Both the position numbers and the translations under genes were made by a program. Source: Terfezia claveryi (taxonomy: Eukaryota; Ascomycota; Pezizomycetes; Pezizales; Pezizaceae). Taken from it: 64,000 nucleotides of DNA. A model generated the notes under the pieces. The model worked only from the letters and a program-made list of their open reading frames with translations. It made no database searches and was not told the DNA's origin. Positions 1 through 13,100 of this stretch are shown here, piece after piece. Within the stretch, counting starts at the first letter, position 1. Each line of letters starts with the position of its first letter. The stretch lies in assembly GCA_015179025.1 (NCBI GenBank), contig WHUX01000030.1:310001-374000 (forward strand), in the 5' to 3' direction.

Positions 1-1034
1 TTTCTTGACAATCTCATCAAGTGATGGGATCAAGCCTGCACTGGCATCCAATGAGCCACCGGGCAGGCGGTGAGTACCGGCATACTTATTGACAAAACCA
101 GTGATGGCATCTTCAGTCCTTCCAGCGTCGTAGTCGATGGCTGCAGTGGAACCCTTGGGAAAATACTTGAGGGTTGGGTATCCGGTAATTCCGAACTTCT
201 CAGCGGTGGCCTTGGAACCTGCGTTTTCGGCATCGAGCTATTCTTCTGTTACTCTTCCTTGCTTCTGAAAACACAATGTGGTTCATATTACCTTAGCAAT
301 GATAACATCCTCATCTCTCGCGAAATCGGTAGCGACCTTCTCCCAGATTGGAGCAAGAGACTTGCAGTGTCCGCACCATGGAGCATAAAACTTGACTAAA
401 ACATTCTTGTCCCCATTCACTATAGAATCGAAGTTGGAGTCCGTAAGTATGACAACATCGGATGGTGCTTCCTTCTTCGCCTTGACTTTTATGCCAGCCT
501 TCTCAGAAATAAAGGACACCAACGATTCAAGATCTCTTCCAGAGATGTAATCCATAGGAGTATCTGATTTGCCATCGAACCATTTGAGGGTAGGGAAACC
601 CTGAATTCCAAATCGCTTTCCGAGAGACTTGTGATCTAGAAGGAGTTAGTAGGGCGAAAAAGAAATCACAGAAGGACGTGAACCAACTATCTGCATTGAC
701 TTTCGCAATGGTGACCTTGTCACCGTTGGCCTTGAAGTGGTCTGCAAGCTCTTCCCATGTTGGAGCGAGCTTCTTACAATGTCCGCACCAAGGCTAAATC
801 ACGAAAAAGACTCGTCAGCTGTAGTTCCCAACGGCTCAAACCACCACGAGGTAATTAGCTACGTAGGTAGTCACTCACCGCAAAGAACTCAACCAAAGCT
901 GGCTTGCCACTTTTTAGCACCACCTCATCGAAATTCTTTGGATGGAGATCCACAACGTTGCTTTTCTTGCTCGCTACTGCAACCTGGCAGACGGCAAAGA
1001 AAGCTGCGGTGAGGAAGGATTTGAGGCCCTTCAT
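1..1034 (-). CDS. Protein disulfide isomerase, two-thioredoxin-domain type (ERp38/PDIA6-like), 3' end outside window
   Basis: ER-lumen oxidoreductase that forms and shuffles disulfides in secretory proteins. Exons read from sequence: 879-1034, 688-793, 292-635 and 1-237 (continuing off the edge); the three introns are GT..AG and keep the frame. The start at 1034 opens a hydrophobic signal peptide (about residues 1-21). Thioredoxin domain 1 carries PWCGHCKK (Cys55/Cys58, just after intron 1). Domain 2 carries YAPWCGHCK (about 175-178). The last visible exon ([15 protein letters not shown], then [11 protein letters not shown]) leads into the helical C-terminal D region typical of fungal ERp38. 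The C-terminus and any ER-retention signal are not in the window. It is divergent from MGM1. Family assignment is firm; the exact paralogue name is not. Confidence 0.93.
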
Positions 1035-1757
1035 GAGTATAATGCCGTTAAGCTGTGTCAATTAAGTTGCTCCGATAGGGATCTGTTATTTTGTGCCGCA
1101 GCTGTTGGTTTGAAGTGTGATGTTTATATCCCGGGCCGGCGGACTACGAGAGCTCCGAATTACCAACCAAGTTAACACCACTACGTTTGTATCCACGTGA
1201 CCCCGCAGAATGGTCCGCTCCGTGACAGTGACGCCAAGACTGACAGTGACGCCAAGACTGTGGAAGATACGGTATATAACAAACATATTTATATCAAAAT
1301 ATTTTGTAAGCACCAAAAGCATCATCAGTTCGAGCTGTCTCACGGGGTTAATGGAATTAGGAACATTACTGAATGCACTAAAGCTTCTGGTGTAGACGTG
1401 CCCAACGAGAGTATTATAGATAGACGTACAGCTAATAAATTCTCCGAGAGAATTTCACTCGAAACCTGTGGTCATGTGACTCCCGCCATATGAAGCTCGG
1501 AATCCCATTCGTGAAGCCGATTGGCTCCCTCACCCCAGCTGATGCCAACCGCCACATGCACAATTAATTGCTGTATATAAAATTGACCTCTCTTGACATC
1601 TCACTCACTTATATCACCTAATTGCAAAATCTGTCGAAGGGTCCATAGAGCGGACTCGGTTCGTCCTTTGCCTTCGGAATAAGTTGCGATAGCCGTCCTG
1701 TGATACCCACCCCACCTCCCAGAGGGCCTCCCCGAAGTATCTTCAACTTGCCCAACC
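1035..1757. promoter_or_regulatory. Divergent promoter region between PDI and MGM1
   Basis: 723 bp between two start codons facing away from each other, so it must hold both promoters. Near 1570 there is a TATATAA-like stretch on the MGM1 side. A perfect 18-bp tandem duplication (TGACAGTGACGCCAAGAC) occupies 1223-1258. No convincing ORF is present. Confidence 0.6.
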
Positions 1758-4754
1758 ATGAGCGCAAGGATATTGGCATTGTCTCGAAATGCCCTGACTG
1801 CCGCTCTTACTCGTCGTCAGACAGCATCGTTTACGGCCCCTCGCAGACTATACAGCCTCCTGGCCCCTGCGAGCTTTAAAACGGCTGGAGGGCTATTACG
1901 GATTGAATCTATTCGCATGCAACGGACGCAGCTATGGTCGAGCCAGATTTATCGATCACACTCAAATGCCGTACGAGCAATAAGCTTCGCTAGGTTCCTG
2001 CCGAAGCTGGTGGTGAGGATCGCTAGGATACCAGCATTGTTCGGTGGGGCAACAGTGGCGGGATTGGCTTATGTCCAATATCAAGCTCAACGTGAGTATT
2101 CATTTATGTCTAGGTTACTACGGATTACTGATTGACCGACGTTTTTAAGAGTTTGGCAATTACACTCTCGGAGTATTCCAGTCAGCAGGGGAGGCAGTAG
2201 GGAATGCATACAACGGCGTCAGGGACACGGTGGGAGGGGCTTTTGGCGGCGTTAGCTCAAGAGTGGAGGAGATAAAATGGCCAGATTGGTTACCTAGTCT
2301 TCTCGGTGGGGGTAAGGGTGGTAGTGGGGGTAGTGGAGGTGAAGGAAATAAGAACGGTCCAGAGGGAGATGGAAATGGTGCCCCTTACGTTGCTGGTGCC
2401 GCAACAACGGCCGCAGCGTTTGGGTACGGAAAGAACGACGACGGGGATCCCCGCTCGGGAGGGCAGGTAGCCAGAGATGAGCAGATGATGCTTTTGACAA
2501 AGAAGATGATTGAGATCCGGAGTATCCTACAGAAGGTTGGTCAGAGTGGGACTTTGACATTGCCATCAATTGTAGTCATTGGATCCCAAAGCTCCGGAAA
2601 GAGCTCGGTATTGGAAGCAGTCGTGGGACATGAATTTTTGCCAAAAGGATCCAACATGGTCACCCGCCGTCCGATTGAGTTGACTTTAATCAATACCCCA
2701 GACTCTACTGCCGAATATGGAGAGTTTCCTCAGCTCGGCTTAGGGAGGGTTGCAGATTTCCATCAGATCCAGCGAACTCTCACCGACTTGAACTTGGCTG
2801 TACCAGAGGCCGACTGTGTGTCTGATGATCCAATTCAGCTTAACATTTATTCCCCCAATGTGCCCGATTTGTCGCTCATCGATCTGCCTGGGTACATTCA
2901 AATTGCTGGAAAGGACCAACCTGTGGAACTGAAGGAGAAGATTGCTGCTCTTTGTGACAAATATATCCAGGCGCCCAACGTCATTTTGGCCATTTCCGCT
3001 GCAGATGTCGATCTTGCCAATTCAACGGCACTTAGGGCCAGTCGTCGTGTTGACCCCCGCGGTGAGAGGACTATCGGAGTCATTACCAAGATGGACCTCG
3101 TTAAGCCTAGCCGAGCTTTGGAGATGCTCACCGACAAGAACTACCCTTTAAGATTGGGCTATGTTGGTGTCATCTGTCGAACGCCTCAGACGGGGCTCTT
3201 TACACGAAATGTCAACATTAGCAGCGCCATTTCTAAGAACGAGCATACTTACTTCAGTCAATATCCACAATTCGCTCCTGACAGCGGAGCCCATGTTGGG
3301 ACACAGCATCTGAAGAAGACGTTGATGGCGGTTTTGGAGCACACCATGGCTCAAAGCCTACAAGGAACCTCAGATGCCATCCACCAGGAGCTAGAAGAAG
3401 CAACCTATGAATTCAAAGTACAGTACAACGACAGGTCCTTGACCGCGGAAACCTACCTTGCTGAGTCCCTTGATGCTTTCAAGCACTCCTTCAAGGAGTT
3501 CACTGAGAAATTTGGTCGCCCGCAAGTCCGACAGCTTCTGAAGAGTGAACTTGAGCAACGCGTCCTGGATCTTCTTGCTCAGAGGTATTGGAACAAGCCA
3601 GTTCACGACCTCTCCCCAATTCGCTCCGACGAAAGGGCTCTATCTACTCTTCCTTCTGCAGAGCCAGACAGTCTATACTGGCAAAGAAAACTCGACGCCT
3701 CTACATCGTCTTTGACAAAGATGGGTTTGGGACGCTTGGCCACTAACGTTGTAGCTAATGCCCTTTCTCAGCATCTAGAACAACTGGTTGACGACTCCAC
3801 ATTTAAGGCACACCCCTTCGCCAAGCAGGCCATCCAAGAGGCAGCAAACCAGATTTTGAACGAGAGGTTTTACTCCACATCAGACCAGGTTGAGAACTGC
3901 ATCAAGCCATACAAGTTTGAGATCGACATTGATGATAGAGAGTGGCAGACCTCAAGAGAAAATTCTGGAAAATTGCTTAAGGAGGAGCTCAAGATCTGTG
4001 AAGAAAGCGTGAGGGAGTTGAAAAACCAAGTCGGCGGAAAGAAGTTGGGGCAAGTCATGCAGTTTGTCGACAAGGTTAGGAACTCGTCGCAAAGCGAGGA
4101 GGCTAAAGTGGCTATGAGCAAGGAAGGAACGGAAGCATTTGGATTCAGTCAGGCTTTGCTGCAGAAAGGTGAGTGCTCAATTACTAAAATCTCAGCTCCG
4201 TATGGCTAACTCAGCGTAACTATAATAGGGCGAGAAGGAGTCTTCCTCCGTGACCGAGCCGATCTCATCAAGATGCGTTTGATGGCAATCAAGAGCAAGC
4301 AATGCAACAGCAAGGACAATAAATACTATTGCCCTGAAATCTTCCTTGATGTCGTCGCGGAGAAGCTGACGGGAACTGCTGTCCTCTTCCTCAACGTCGA
4401 ACTTCTCTCCGAATTCTACTATAACGTATGTTTCTTCCAGGTTACCCATCTTCGGGATTCATTCTATATACTAACCTAACTACACTACAGTTCCCCCGCG
4501 AACTCGACAGCCGCCTCGGCCGAAACCTCACCCCAGCTCAAATCGAGGCATTCGCCCGCGAAGACCCCAAGATTAGGAAACACATTGATTTACAAAAGCG
4601 CAAACAGCTTCTGGAACTTGCACTACAGAAGATGGATAGCTTAATGGCGTTGGAGAAGGCGAAGAAGCATGATTCTTCTGGAGCAACAGGAGTTAGCGGC
4701 GGGCCTAGTGGGGATGCGGGGTTGGGCAGAGGGCGGGGAAGGTGGTTTTTCTAG
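1758..4754 (+). CDS. MGM1: Dynamin-like GTPase Mgm1/OPA1, mitochondrial inner-membrane fusion
   Basis: Large GTPase that fuses the mitochondrial inner membrane and shapes cristae. Exons 1758-2091, 2150-4168, 4229-4425 and 4491-4754 join in frame to 937 residues, close to yeast Mgm1 (about 900). The Arg-rich start (MSARILALSRNALTAALTRR) is a matrix-targeting presequence. A hydrophobic segment (about 91-108, PALFGGATVAGLAYV) is the inner-membrane anchor. A Gly/Ser/Asn-rich linker precedes the GTPase domain with G1 GSQSSGKSS (about 256), the switch region around MVTRRPIEL, G3 DLPG (about 356) and G4 TKMD (about 424). The middle and GED-like regions follow, ending in a Gly/Arg-rich tail (GLGRGRGRWFF). 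Processing by a rhomboid protease, as known for the family, would occur after the anchor; I cannot locate the site. Exon 3 to 4 has a CTAAC branch motif. Confidence 0.96.
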
Positions 4755-5339
4755 AGTACCCAGAGGAATGATGTTGTGTTGATATGATATGACGGTTTAT
4801 GATGGGTGATTGGCGTTAGATTATATTTGGTATTCTTATTTCCCCTTTGGCTTCTTTCTTGATAACTTTTTTCTTATCTTTTTTCTCCGAACGGCGGTCT
4901 TATTTGTTTACCTTGTGATAATGTTTGCATGCATTGGGCTTTTCGCATTTGAATTACATAGAGTATATGATATAGGACATATGTTATACTCAAGAGTCTT
5001 AGGCATGTCACTACCTGGTTGTTTATATTGGCACATTTTCCGTTTCCTTAATTAATTAATTTGTACGCAGGATTTCCATAAAAAAAATAAACCACATACC
5101 AAAAAAACGGTATAGACGCGATTGAAATCGTACAACAAGGCCAAGCCCTAGCAGCATTCAAGGGGACGTTTATCACCTTTATGCGCCCAAGTCATTGAGA
5201 CTTCGGTTTCACCTGTCTGGAATTTTCTTAAGACAGTATCACTGGCCTGTAGAAGCTCGACCCAGGGGCCTCAGAGGAAGGAGCAGGCATTGCAATAGCC
5301 AACCATGCTTCAAAACAAGCCCAGCTATAAGAATGCCGT
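4755..5339. other. Convergent intergenic spacer MGM1/CSL4
   Basis: 3' flanks of two convergent genes. It is AT-rich with A-runs (5075-5110) and poly-T tracts that may serve as 3'-end signals on either strand. No gene seen. Confidence 0.5.
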
Positions 5340-6080
5340 TCATATCGGCTTCGCGACCTTCCTCTCCTCCACAATTCCCGTCCTTGAACAAATCATCTCC
5401 TTCCACGACTTGGGGTATAGCAAGTCACCAGAGTCTATTCCGCCGCCACCACATTAGCCTCAGAACCCTCATCCTCATAACTCATAACTCTTCCCTAAGA
5501 AGGAGGGCTTACCAGTCCTAGCCACTACAACCCCCAACTCGTTTCGCCCCGTGCTTAGATAGTAGTTACTCTGATCTCCCAAACTAATCACTGCAGCACG
5601 GACAATATCCCCCGGTTTAAAGCTCGACGCAATCCGGACTTTATCCTTCTCTGTTGCACGAACATCCTGCACTCTGATTACTCCCGGGAATGTATCCCCC
5701 GTTGGAATTGATGTTGATGTAGCTGCTGCCACGGCCCATCCACCATCACCACCGTACCCTTCGGAGGCACAACGTCAAGAGCAAAGATGGAGACGTTAGC
5801 TTGTCGGGGGTTAGTACGAGTCACACGGCATAGGACTGTGCTGCCGACTTGCGGGAGAAGAGTTGCCGGGTTGATGATTGTTGCTGGGTTGGTGGTGTCC
5901 TGGGGGAGGAGAGGAGGGAGAGGGTTGGGGGGTAGTGGTGGGGCTGATGTGGATTCGGCCGACGATATTTGCGCTGAGCTGCCCATCCTTGCGGATGTGA
6001 ATGCCAGTGCCAGGAATAAATTCTGCTGTGGTACCGAGGGGTTGGCCGGGGACGGCGATGCCGCTAGTGGGGAGGGGCAT
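5340..6080 (-). CDS. CSL4: Exosome complex S1-domain subunit Csl4 (EXOSC1), reading frame interrupted twice
   Basis: Cap subunit of the RNA exosome, the 3'-to-5' RNA decay and processing complex. The N-terminal domain starts at 6080 (MPLPTSGIAVPGQPLG, then GTGIHIRKDGQLSANI). The S1 domain is in pieces: LLPQVGSTVLCRVTRTNPRQ in a second frame, and VIRVQDVRATEKDKVRI through SFKPGDIVRAAVISLGDQ in a third. A clean intron (5435-5512) then joins to SGDLLYPKSWKEMI and ends EERKVAKPI at 5340, the usual Csl4 C-terminus. The first frame change could be a 64-nt intron (weak GTCGGC donor, strong pyrimidine tract before CAG near 5925). The second, near 5730-5765, has no intron of normal length; only 32-35 nt candidates exist. 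So either a micro-intron, a 1-nt sequence error or a damaged gene. Family identity is firm; the exact CDS is not. Confidence 0.82.
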
Positions 6081-9000
6081 TGGGCGGGGTTAGTTGGTCG
6101 TTGTTGGTGGCTGTGGGGCCCTGATTTGGAGTTGAAGCATGAAATCCTTTAATTATTATTATTATTTACTCTTGCCAGTCGGCAAGTTCCGAGTACAAAG
6201 AGGGAATACAGACTTGGTACAGACTTGGCGACAGAGGGTAACAGAGTCGTACCTATAACAAATTGGATTCAGAGCTTTAGGTATCGATATCACATGTGAG
6301 AACGAACACAGCCATTGATAATTTCTTGCGTTCTATGTAATTGGTTGGTGAAACCATCCCTGTGTGCTGGATTTCCCTACTCTTTTTTTTATCTTGTATA
6401 CGAAGCAAGTCTTACATCGTCCGCTCCTCTCGTGATAAAGAGACATCTACTGTCCTCCATAGCTGTCGTCACATCCACTGTGCTTTACCATCCACATTAT
6501 CTGCTCTGCTCCACTCGCTCAGATCCGCTACATCTACCTGCGCTGCCTAGCATTCTTCTCACAAGGAATATTCTATTACAGCTATCTCCATATGACCTTA
6601 TATTTATAAGGGTTTTTATTGGCATAATGCGAATAGTACTACAGTACCGGTGGTGTCAAACTCGTATGGACGAAACAAAAAAGTCAGGCGAACATTTGGA
6701 GGTACGTACTGGTACCGCTACTATGTACTGTACTGTACATATGGATCAATGACTCTAATCTCAGTTGGCACGATATTTTTTCCAGGCGCATTTCAACACA
6801 GCTTTGAGAAGTATCCAAGTCCACTAATTCCCCAACTCATACCCCATATCGGACCAAAGCAATCTCTACCAAATTAAGGTCTGGTGATTGAGGAGGTCAT
6901 GAAAGAGAATTCAACAGCACCATTGCGCTCACGGCATGCTGCTTTTGCATATCTCTGATGTTCCTGGAGCACCATCCTCAACAACCCATTGCCCACCTAT
7001 TCTATGTACATGTAAGTGAATATCAATTTATATTTTGGAACAAAACTATACATACTACCCATACTTCTCACACATCCAATGCCAATATAGAATTAGAAGC
7101 GGATCGAGTATATGTGTGGTTGTATTTTCTCTGAATCCATTTTTGGCCCCTACTACTTGAACAACAAAATACAATTCCATCTCTGCCCTGTTCCATAGAA
7201 TGCAGTCCATACCATTACACTTTGCTTGCCAGAACCCCACTCCATACCTCATCAACACAATCTTCATGGGACTCTTCTTCCGGTAGCCTGATTACCATCG
7301 GACGATGCCCAAACCCCACAGTATTATGTATAGACCCATCAGTCCATATGCATCGTGACCACTCTCCATATCTCACTCTTTCCTTTCCTCACACCAAGCA
7401 ACTCATTTAGCTAGATTTACCTTTCTAATACCCCCACTTCTTTGTAGGCTTTCGTTGTGATAGGCCATTGCATGCATAACTCCCTTATAGTATTAGCAAA
7501 ACATGAGTGCCCCATTTCCTCCCATACCCCTTCCCAAGAAACCCCGCCTAGTATTGTGATTTCTAGTCACAAATCTTAACTAATCGAGCTTTCTCTTCTT
7601 CTGTGAATATCATTGGTCGTCCCTTTCATTTTTCGATTAGATTGTGTACCCTAGGAAATAAATCAGTTGTAAACCAGCACCAACCTCAATTTGAACTCCT
7701 GAATAATTTACCTAATACTTTTTACCCGGCTATTTATTTTTTAGACAGGCCCTATAGTCTATATTGACTACACCTCCAATTTCTTTTCCAGCTCATCTTT
7801 GCCTTATCTCGCTCAATGTGCAGTAATCTCAATTCTCTCATCTCGAGTAGGTAGTCTCTTTATTCTTGACCACTGCAAAAATGAGATAGATCGTCTTCCA
7901 TTGGTTTTCATATTCACAGTATAGGTATCCGTATTGGACCCACTTCTAAAGAGAGCGTGAACATAATATTCAGTCCTTAGAGTTATTACAGGTATCGGCC
8001 AGTGGGTCAAATTTTTGATAGCTTCAAGGTTTACTCCCCGCATGCTACAGACCGCCACACATATGCAACTTTCCACACACCCGAGTACATGTTATTCTGG
8101 CTCGTGCGGCAAACAAAAGATTACAGTACCTACCTAAGAAACTAATTAGGTTATGTAGTCTTCGGAATCAACTGTGAAAACAGCTGGCGGCCTTGCGCTC
8201 GAGTAGTCTGGTTGGCACAACCTCTCGTAAAGAGGAGACAAATCTCAAGTATGCAGAAGAACATAAGGAAATCCCTCGACTAAAATACATATCCTCCGGA
8301 ATATCACTGACCCCAGATACTATAGGAATAACCATAACCGCCCCCATCCATGCATGTCAGTTCACGCTGCCTTCATTTTGCACATGCTGCCTTCATTCTG
8401 CAGCCATCGTCATATGTCCCATGCGTCGCCCATTACATTGTTCCAACACGGCGAGCCCAAGTGGAAACCAAGGGAAACCCCTCCATAATCACGCTCCGTC
8501 GCTCGAGTTTGGTTTCCAATACCGGTACTCTGAGTCCCCCTACCTAGACATGGTAAAACCGTTACCTCACGTGTCTATACCTGGTCTGACTGTTTGCTGA
8601 GAGAACCAACCTCGTTAGACCCAGAGTACCTTGGAGAGTCATCAGCTAGGTATGTCCATAGGATGACTAGACATAGGCAGCTAATTTCACCACCGTCCTC
8701 TGTCGGACTACTGCATAGGAGAGAACTAGATGAATATCTTGGAAATGAAAGTGAACTGCTCACATTGATAATATAGATGTAATATAAATGGTAAGTAATA
8801 TAGCTAAAGCAATAGATAATAATCCGGGTAGGGGAAAAGGGAAACAAAGAGGAAGAAGGGGGGGAAGCAGAAGAAGATATATTTGGGTAGGCAGCAGAAT
8901 ATCGGTATCTCCATGGTCACTGCGAGATTGAACTGTCGGGATAGGTAGTCTAGACATCACTCAGTCTTGTATAATTAATTATATACTTGATCCAGTAGTT

Positions 9001-9484
9001 CGATTCTCGCAATCGAGAGTTCCTTGTGTATTGTTGGACACGGAGCGGAACGGACTCATTCTGTTACTAGTAAGTACATACGTAATCTTTACCAGTTAAA
9101 CCATGTCAGGTGGGATTCGCTACTGTAGATAGAGTTTGGGAATTCTGAGTATCAAGTCGAAACTCTGAAATGATGATCTTCACAATAACACATTCTATGC
9201 CCCCCTGTTGCTACCTGTGCAGCACCCATCACACAATTGGTACTCTCACATGACAGCATATCCGTATATGCATGCAGGAAAATTACCAACTACCGTAGCC
9301 CATTGCGACTAGGCCCATTGCCCTAAATAGCAGTGATTACTGCTTTAGTTCTAGTGCAGCTCCGCTGGAACACCCAAATGCGGTACAAAGTGCCAGCTGG
9401 TGAAAACCAGAAAACCACACATTATTATGATGTGAAAGAACATTTGAAGGATACTCCGTACCGGACTCTCTTTTCTCTGGGCTG
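6081..9484. other. Gene-free intergenic DNA
   Basis: Only short, composition-driven ORFs; no domain recognised on either strand. One solo copy of the TAGTCTGGTTGGCAC end motif lies at 8204-8218 without a clear flanking duplication. Confidence 0.5.
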
Positions 9485-9533
9485 TCTAAACCATAGTCCG
9501 GTTGGCACAAGCCTCTCGTAGAGATCTAAACCA
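9485..9533 (+). mobile_element. Miniature insertion (31 bp) with 9-bp target duplication
   Basis: Direct repeats TCTAAACCA at 9485-9493 and 9525-9533 (9/9) flank a 31-bp insert, 9494-9524, that begins TAGTCCGGTTGGCACAAG and ends CTCTCGTAGAGA. It belongs to the dispersed TAGTCTGG family of this window. Confidence 0.75.
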
Positions 9534-10110
9534 CTTCAATCTATTCTAACGTCAGGTATAAAGAGAACGTAAATCAATCAGACACAAGAAATAGGAGTAT
9601 AGAATCAACCATACTTTTTACAGTCGCAGTGGTAATGATTAAGGAAAAGAGGTGGGGCGGGTGTCCGTGTAGAGGCCCTTGTGGCTGCAAGATAATTGGT
9701 ATAACGACAACCAAGAAAGAATCAAGAAAAAAACATTATCTTGCTACAAGAATGTAATCTCGGATTAGGAAGAATTAAAAAAGGAGAGGAAACGAAAAGA
9801 GACTATCCACCACAAAACAGCAACTTATATACGCCTGTATAGACCACCCTGATCCCTAAGAGATCCATCTCCTAGAATATTAGGAAGAGGAAGAAACGAA
9901 GTAGTGTTCGAGAAACGCACGAAGGAAATGATTCCCTCCCTTGATAAACTGGTCCGGTGGAGGAAATCCAAAATAGTGTGCTGAGAAAGCGGATATAGAA
10001 TACAAGACCAATAAAGATTTCCCCAAGATATATTGGTGGACTGCTGGGAAGTTGAGAGGAAGGTGCAGTGTGATATGAGAAAGTAGAGCAGACGGGAACA
10101 CTGATACTTG
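9534..10110. other. 3' flank of the ADF-H gene
   Basis: A-rich spacer, including an AAAAAACATT tract near 9728; probably the 3' UTR and terminator region of the minus-strand gene ending at 10111. No gene seen. Confidence 0.4.
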
Positions 10111-13100
10111 TCAGTGGATAGATTTAGACGAAGCAGCTTGAATAACTAAGGGCTGTTAGTAACGTTGATAATTACTTTCTAGGGTCGCTCAATCTCACCT
10201 GTGAGGACTTCCTTCTGCTCCAAGCTATTCTGACAGGCGCACTGCAAGGTTCCACCCTCGTAAAGGTCTAATTGAACACTGAATGGTAATTCTTGCTCGT
10301 CAGGGTCAGGGATTCTGACAAGACAGACATCTGAAGGAAGATGATATTTCCTTGTTCCGGGTCCATTCTCATCATCCGTGATCCCCAGAAACAACCAGCC
10401 AGTTGAGTCGACCTTGATACATTTTCTTCTCCACAACATGGTATCTGGAAGCTGTACATTGACCCAGCCAGCAAGTAAATTTGTCTTTGGGGCCGCCTTG
10501 ACTGGTGTCTGTATTACAGTAGGCGCTGGGGTTGGCTCGCGCACTATCCTAGTGAGTGAAGATATTCTGCGCCGTAAAGACTTCTTCTCGGTCTTTGGAG
10601 ATCCATTATCCTCCTTCTCTCTCTCTCGTTCTCTACTCCTTTCCTTCTCCTTCTCTGCCTTCTTTTGCTTCTTCTCCGCACTCTTTTCCTTGTCCTGCCC
10701 GAACAAGCTCTTAGGTCGCCCTCCTGGAGGTGAGGAGTCGACAGGTGATGTAGACCTCGGCGAGGTTGGTGGGCTCATTGGAAGAGGTGGAAGAGTATCC
10801 ACTTCAATATTTAACTTATGAAGTAAGTTAGCAGCCTTCTCCCGGAAGGTAGTTTTCTCCTGCACCGATTCTGAGCTCTTTGGTCCCTTGGATATAGAAG
10901 TTGTGTCCAGACTTTTTCTATTTGAGGCCATTGGAGTAGATGCTTCGCCCTGAACCTCTGGAGGGATCTGAGGAGGAATCTGTAGAGTCACCTCCACATC
11001 TGGAGGACTTGTAGCAGCTCGGGCCAACAGCTGGGCAGCAGTGATCTCATCAGTCTGTACGGCCTTGTCATTTTGCCTAGGTATTTTTGTGGTAACTTGG
11101 AAGGGAATCGATTTGTATTCCGCCGATCTACCACCAGGGCGAAAGTCCGATTTAGGCGGTATGGGGGGCATAACTTGGATTGGCTGTTGATGTACAGTGG
11201 AGGGGCTATGTAGAGATTGACTAGAAGGAGTGCGTTCCAGTGGTATCGGCGTCGGAGAGTTTGTTTTCGTTGTCTTCTTCTTCACTGTGATAATAGATGG
11301 AGGAGTGACGGTCCGAACTTGAACCGACGGAGAGCGAAGAGGAGCTGCTTCAGCTGGGGCATTTCGATTCAACATTTCAAGTTGTTTGATGCGCTGGAAA
11401 ACGCTTCCAGATGAAACAGTTACTGTTCGTGGGACAGCCACAGAACCTCGATCACGCCTAGCATTAACGCTCAGAAAGGGCGCAGAAACAGATCGAGCTG
11501 TCTCTACAACTGGGTCATCGGATGTTGGAGGTGGTTCCTTTTCGTTGTGTTTCGTCAGCACAATGGGGGCATCTGACGATTTCACATCCTCAGACTTAGT
11601 AGGCATGGAGGATCGCTGAGAAATGGGATGCGCAGGTACAGATAATGTGGTCACACTGCCTCGGGGGAATTGGGTTGAAACCGGTCGGGATTGAGCAACT
11701 GCAATCTCGACTGACATCACGGAGCAAGCGTCACTGTCATTCTCATTATCGCTTCCCCGTACCTTAGCATTTTCAACTTCCTGCTCTGCTGCCTTCTCGT
11801 CCGCTTCTCCCTGCCGAACCACCAAGACAACCGCACCCCTTCCTGCTCCGAATGCTTCGCGTCCAGTTCCCCTATACCATCCGTCCTCGAAAATCCTCCT
11901 CCGATGGCTACATTTGTATCGAAATTTACTTCTGGTGAATTATCTCCCTCCTGTTTCATGGTGTTTTTGCGTAGCTGAAGAGCTCGCATCAACCGTAGTT
12001 TCTCTGGAGTAAGTGCAGGAGGGCCAGAAGGCGCGTGAGGTCCGAGCGTACCTAAGACTTCAGGGGCAGGCTCTGAGAACTTTTCTCCAGTAAGGCCGGC
12101 GGAAGATTCGACAGAAGGAGAAGGAACAGCGGGGCCGCTCGCTGTGTCGGACGTGACGGAATTTGCTCTATCCTTTGCTTTCCGTACATGCACGGATTTT
12201 GGGACTGAGGCAACTGGTCGCAAGTCTTCTTGACTGCCCCCCGACCCAGAATTGTTAGAATTTGCGCTGTGGGGGCGCTTGAGTGTGTCCACCGACAACC
12301 TTGGAGCCAATTTAACTTTAGGGGTATATAGGCTTCCATATAAGTCTGTGATTGGAGGACGGGTGTTATCCGAACAGGAAGAGCCTCTTCTTTGATTCAG
12401 TGTACCGGTGGACAAACCGAGAGATGAAGGGCGCTGGTAGGTTGCCTCCTGAATATGTACGCCCCCCTGTCCTAGGCTAGAGCTGGAAAGGGGCCGATCG
12501 GTGAAGCCAATCACAGGGTCGTGTGTTGTGACCACCACGGTCGGTCCTAGTATAGCGCTCTCCTTTTTTGAAACCTCCACAACAGTGAACTTTTGAATAT
12601 CGAATTTCTCTACCTCTTCTGCAATGTCGGTTAGCCGCCGGCTTCGGAGCGAACTCGTTGAAGAGGATATAGACGCAGTTGCAGAGTGAGTCGAACAAGC
12701 CGAAGTCAGAGCAGAATCTGTCAGGTCTCCTGCAGCCGTTACTGAAACAATCACATCATGGGGCGAAAATCGTTCTCCAAGCAACTGCAGGTGCACCTGG
12801 GATCGAGCTTTTGACCGTCAGTAAAGTAACGATTTATTTCAGCTCAGAAACTTGAAGCCCACCTTTCAGAACCCGGGAAGTGGCCTCGGGCACATAGTGA
12901 ACGATAATGCTTCTCCTTCGGTGTCGAATGAACCCATATAATGGTGAATCGTCAGGTTCTTCCGTTATTCGTTCTCGCATCTCTGTAGCCCCATTTGTAC
13001 CTTTGGCCAGCAGCTCAACTTCGTCGCGCGAGGCATACTTCAGCAAAACCCTGAAGACACGAATTCAAAGTTAGCACTGAGGCGAGTGGGAGAGGGATTT

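Noticed and set aside
5787..6152. 121-codon plus-strand ORF antisense to CSL4
   Set aside because: Gly-rich shadow of the Pro-rich CSL4 N-terminal region on the other strand; no domain.
6315..6752. 145-codon plus-strand ORF in the gap before the ADF-H gene
   Set aside because: No recognisable motif, no intron/exon logic around it, and overlapping ORFs of equal quality in other frames.
8204..8506. 300-bp element from the TAGTCTGG motif at 8204 to a CGCTCGAG repeat at about 8498
   Set aside because: The flanking 8/9 match is not next to an inverted TAGTCTGG end, so the pairing is probably chance.
8975..9035. Possible tRNA suggested by AGTTCGATTCTCGC
   Set aside because: No matching acceptor, D or anticodon stems in the flanking 70 nt; the palindrome is only local.
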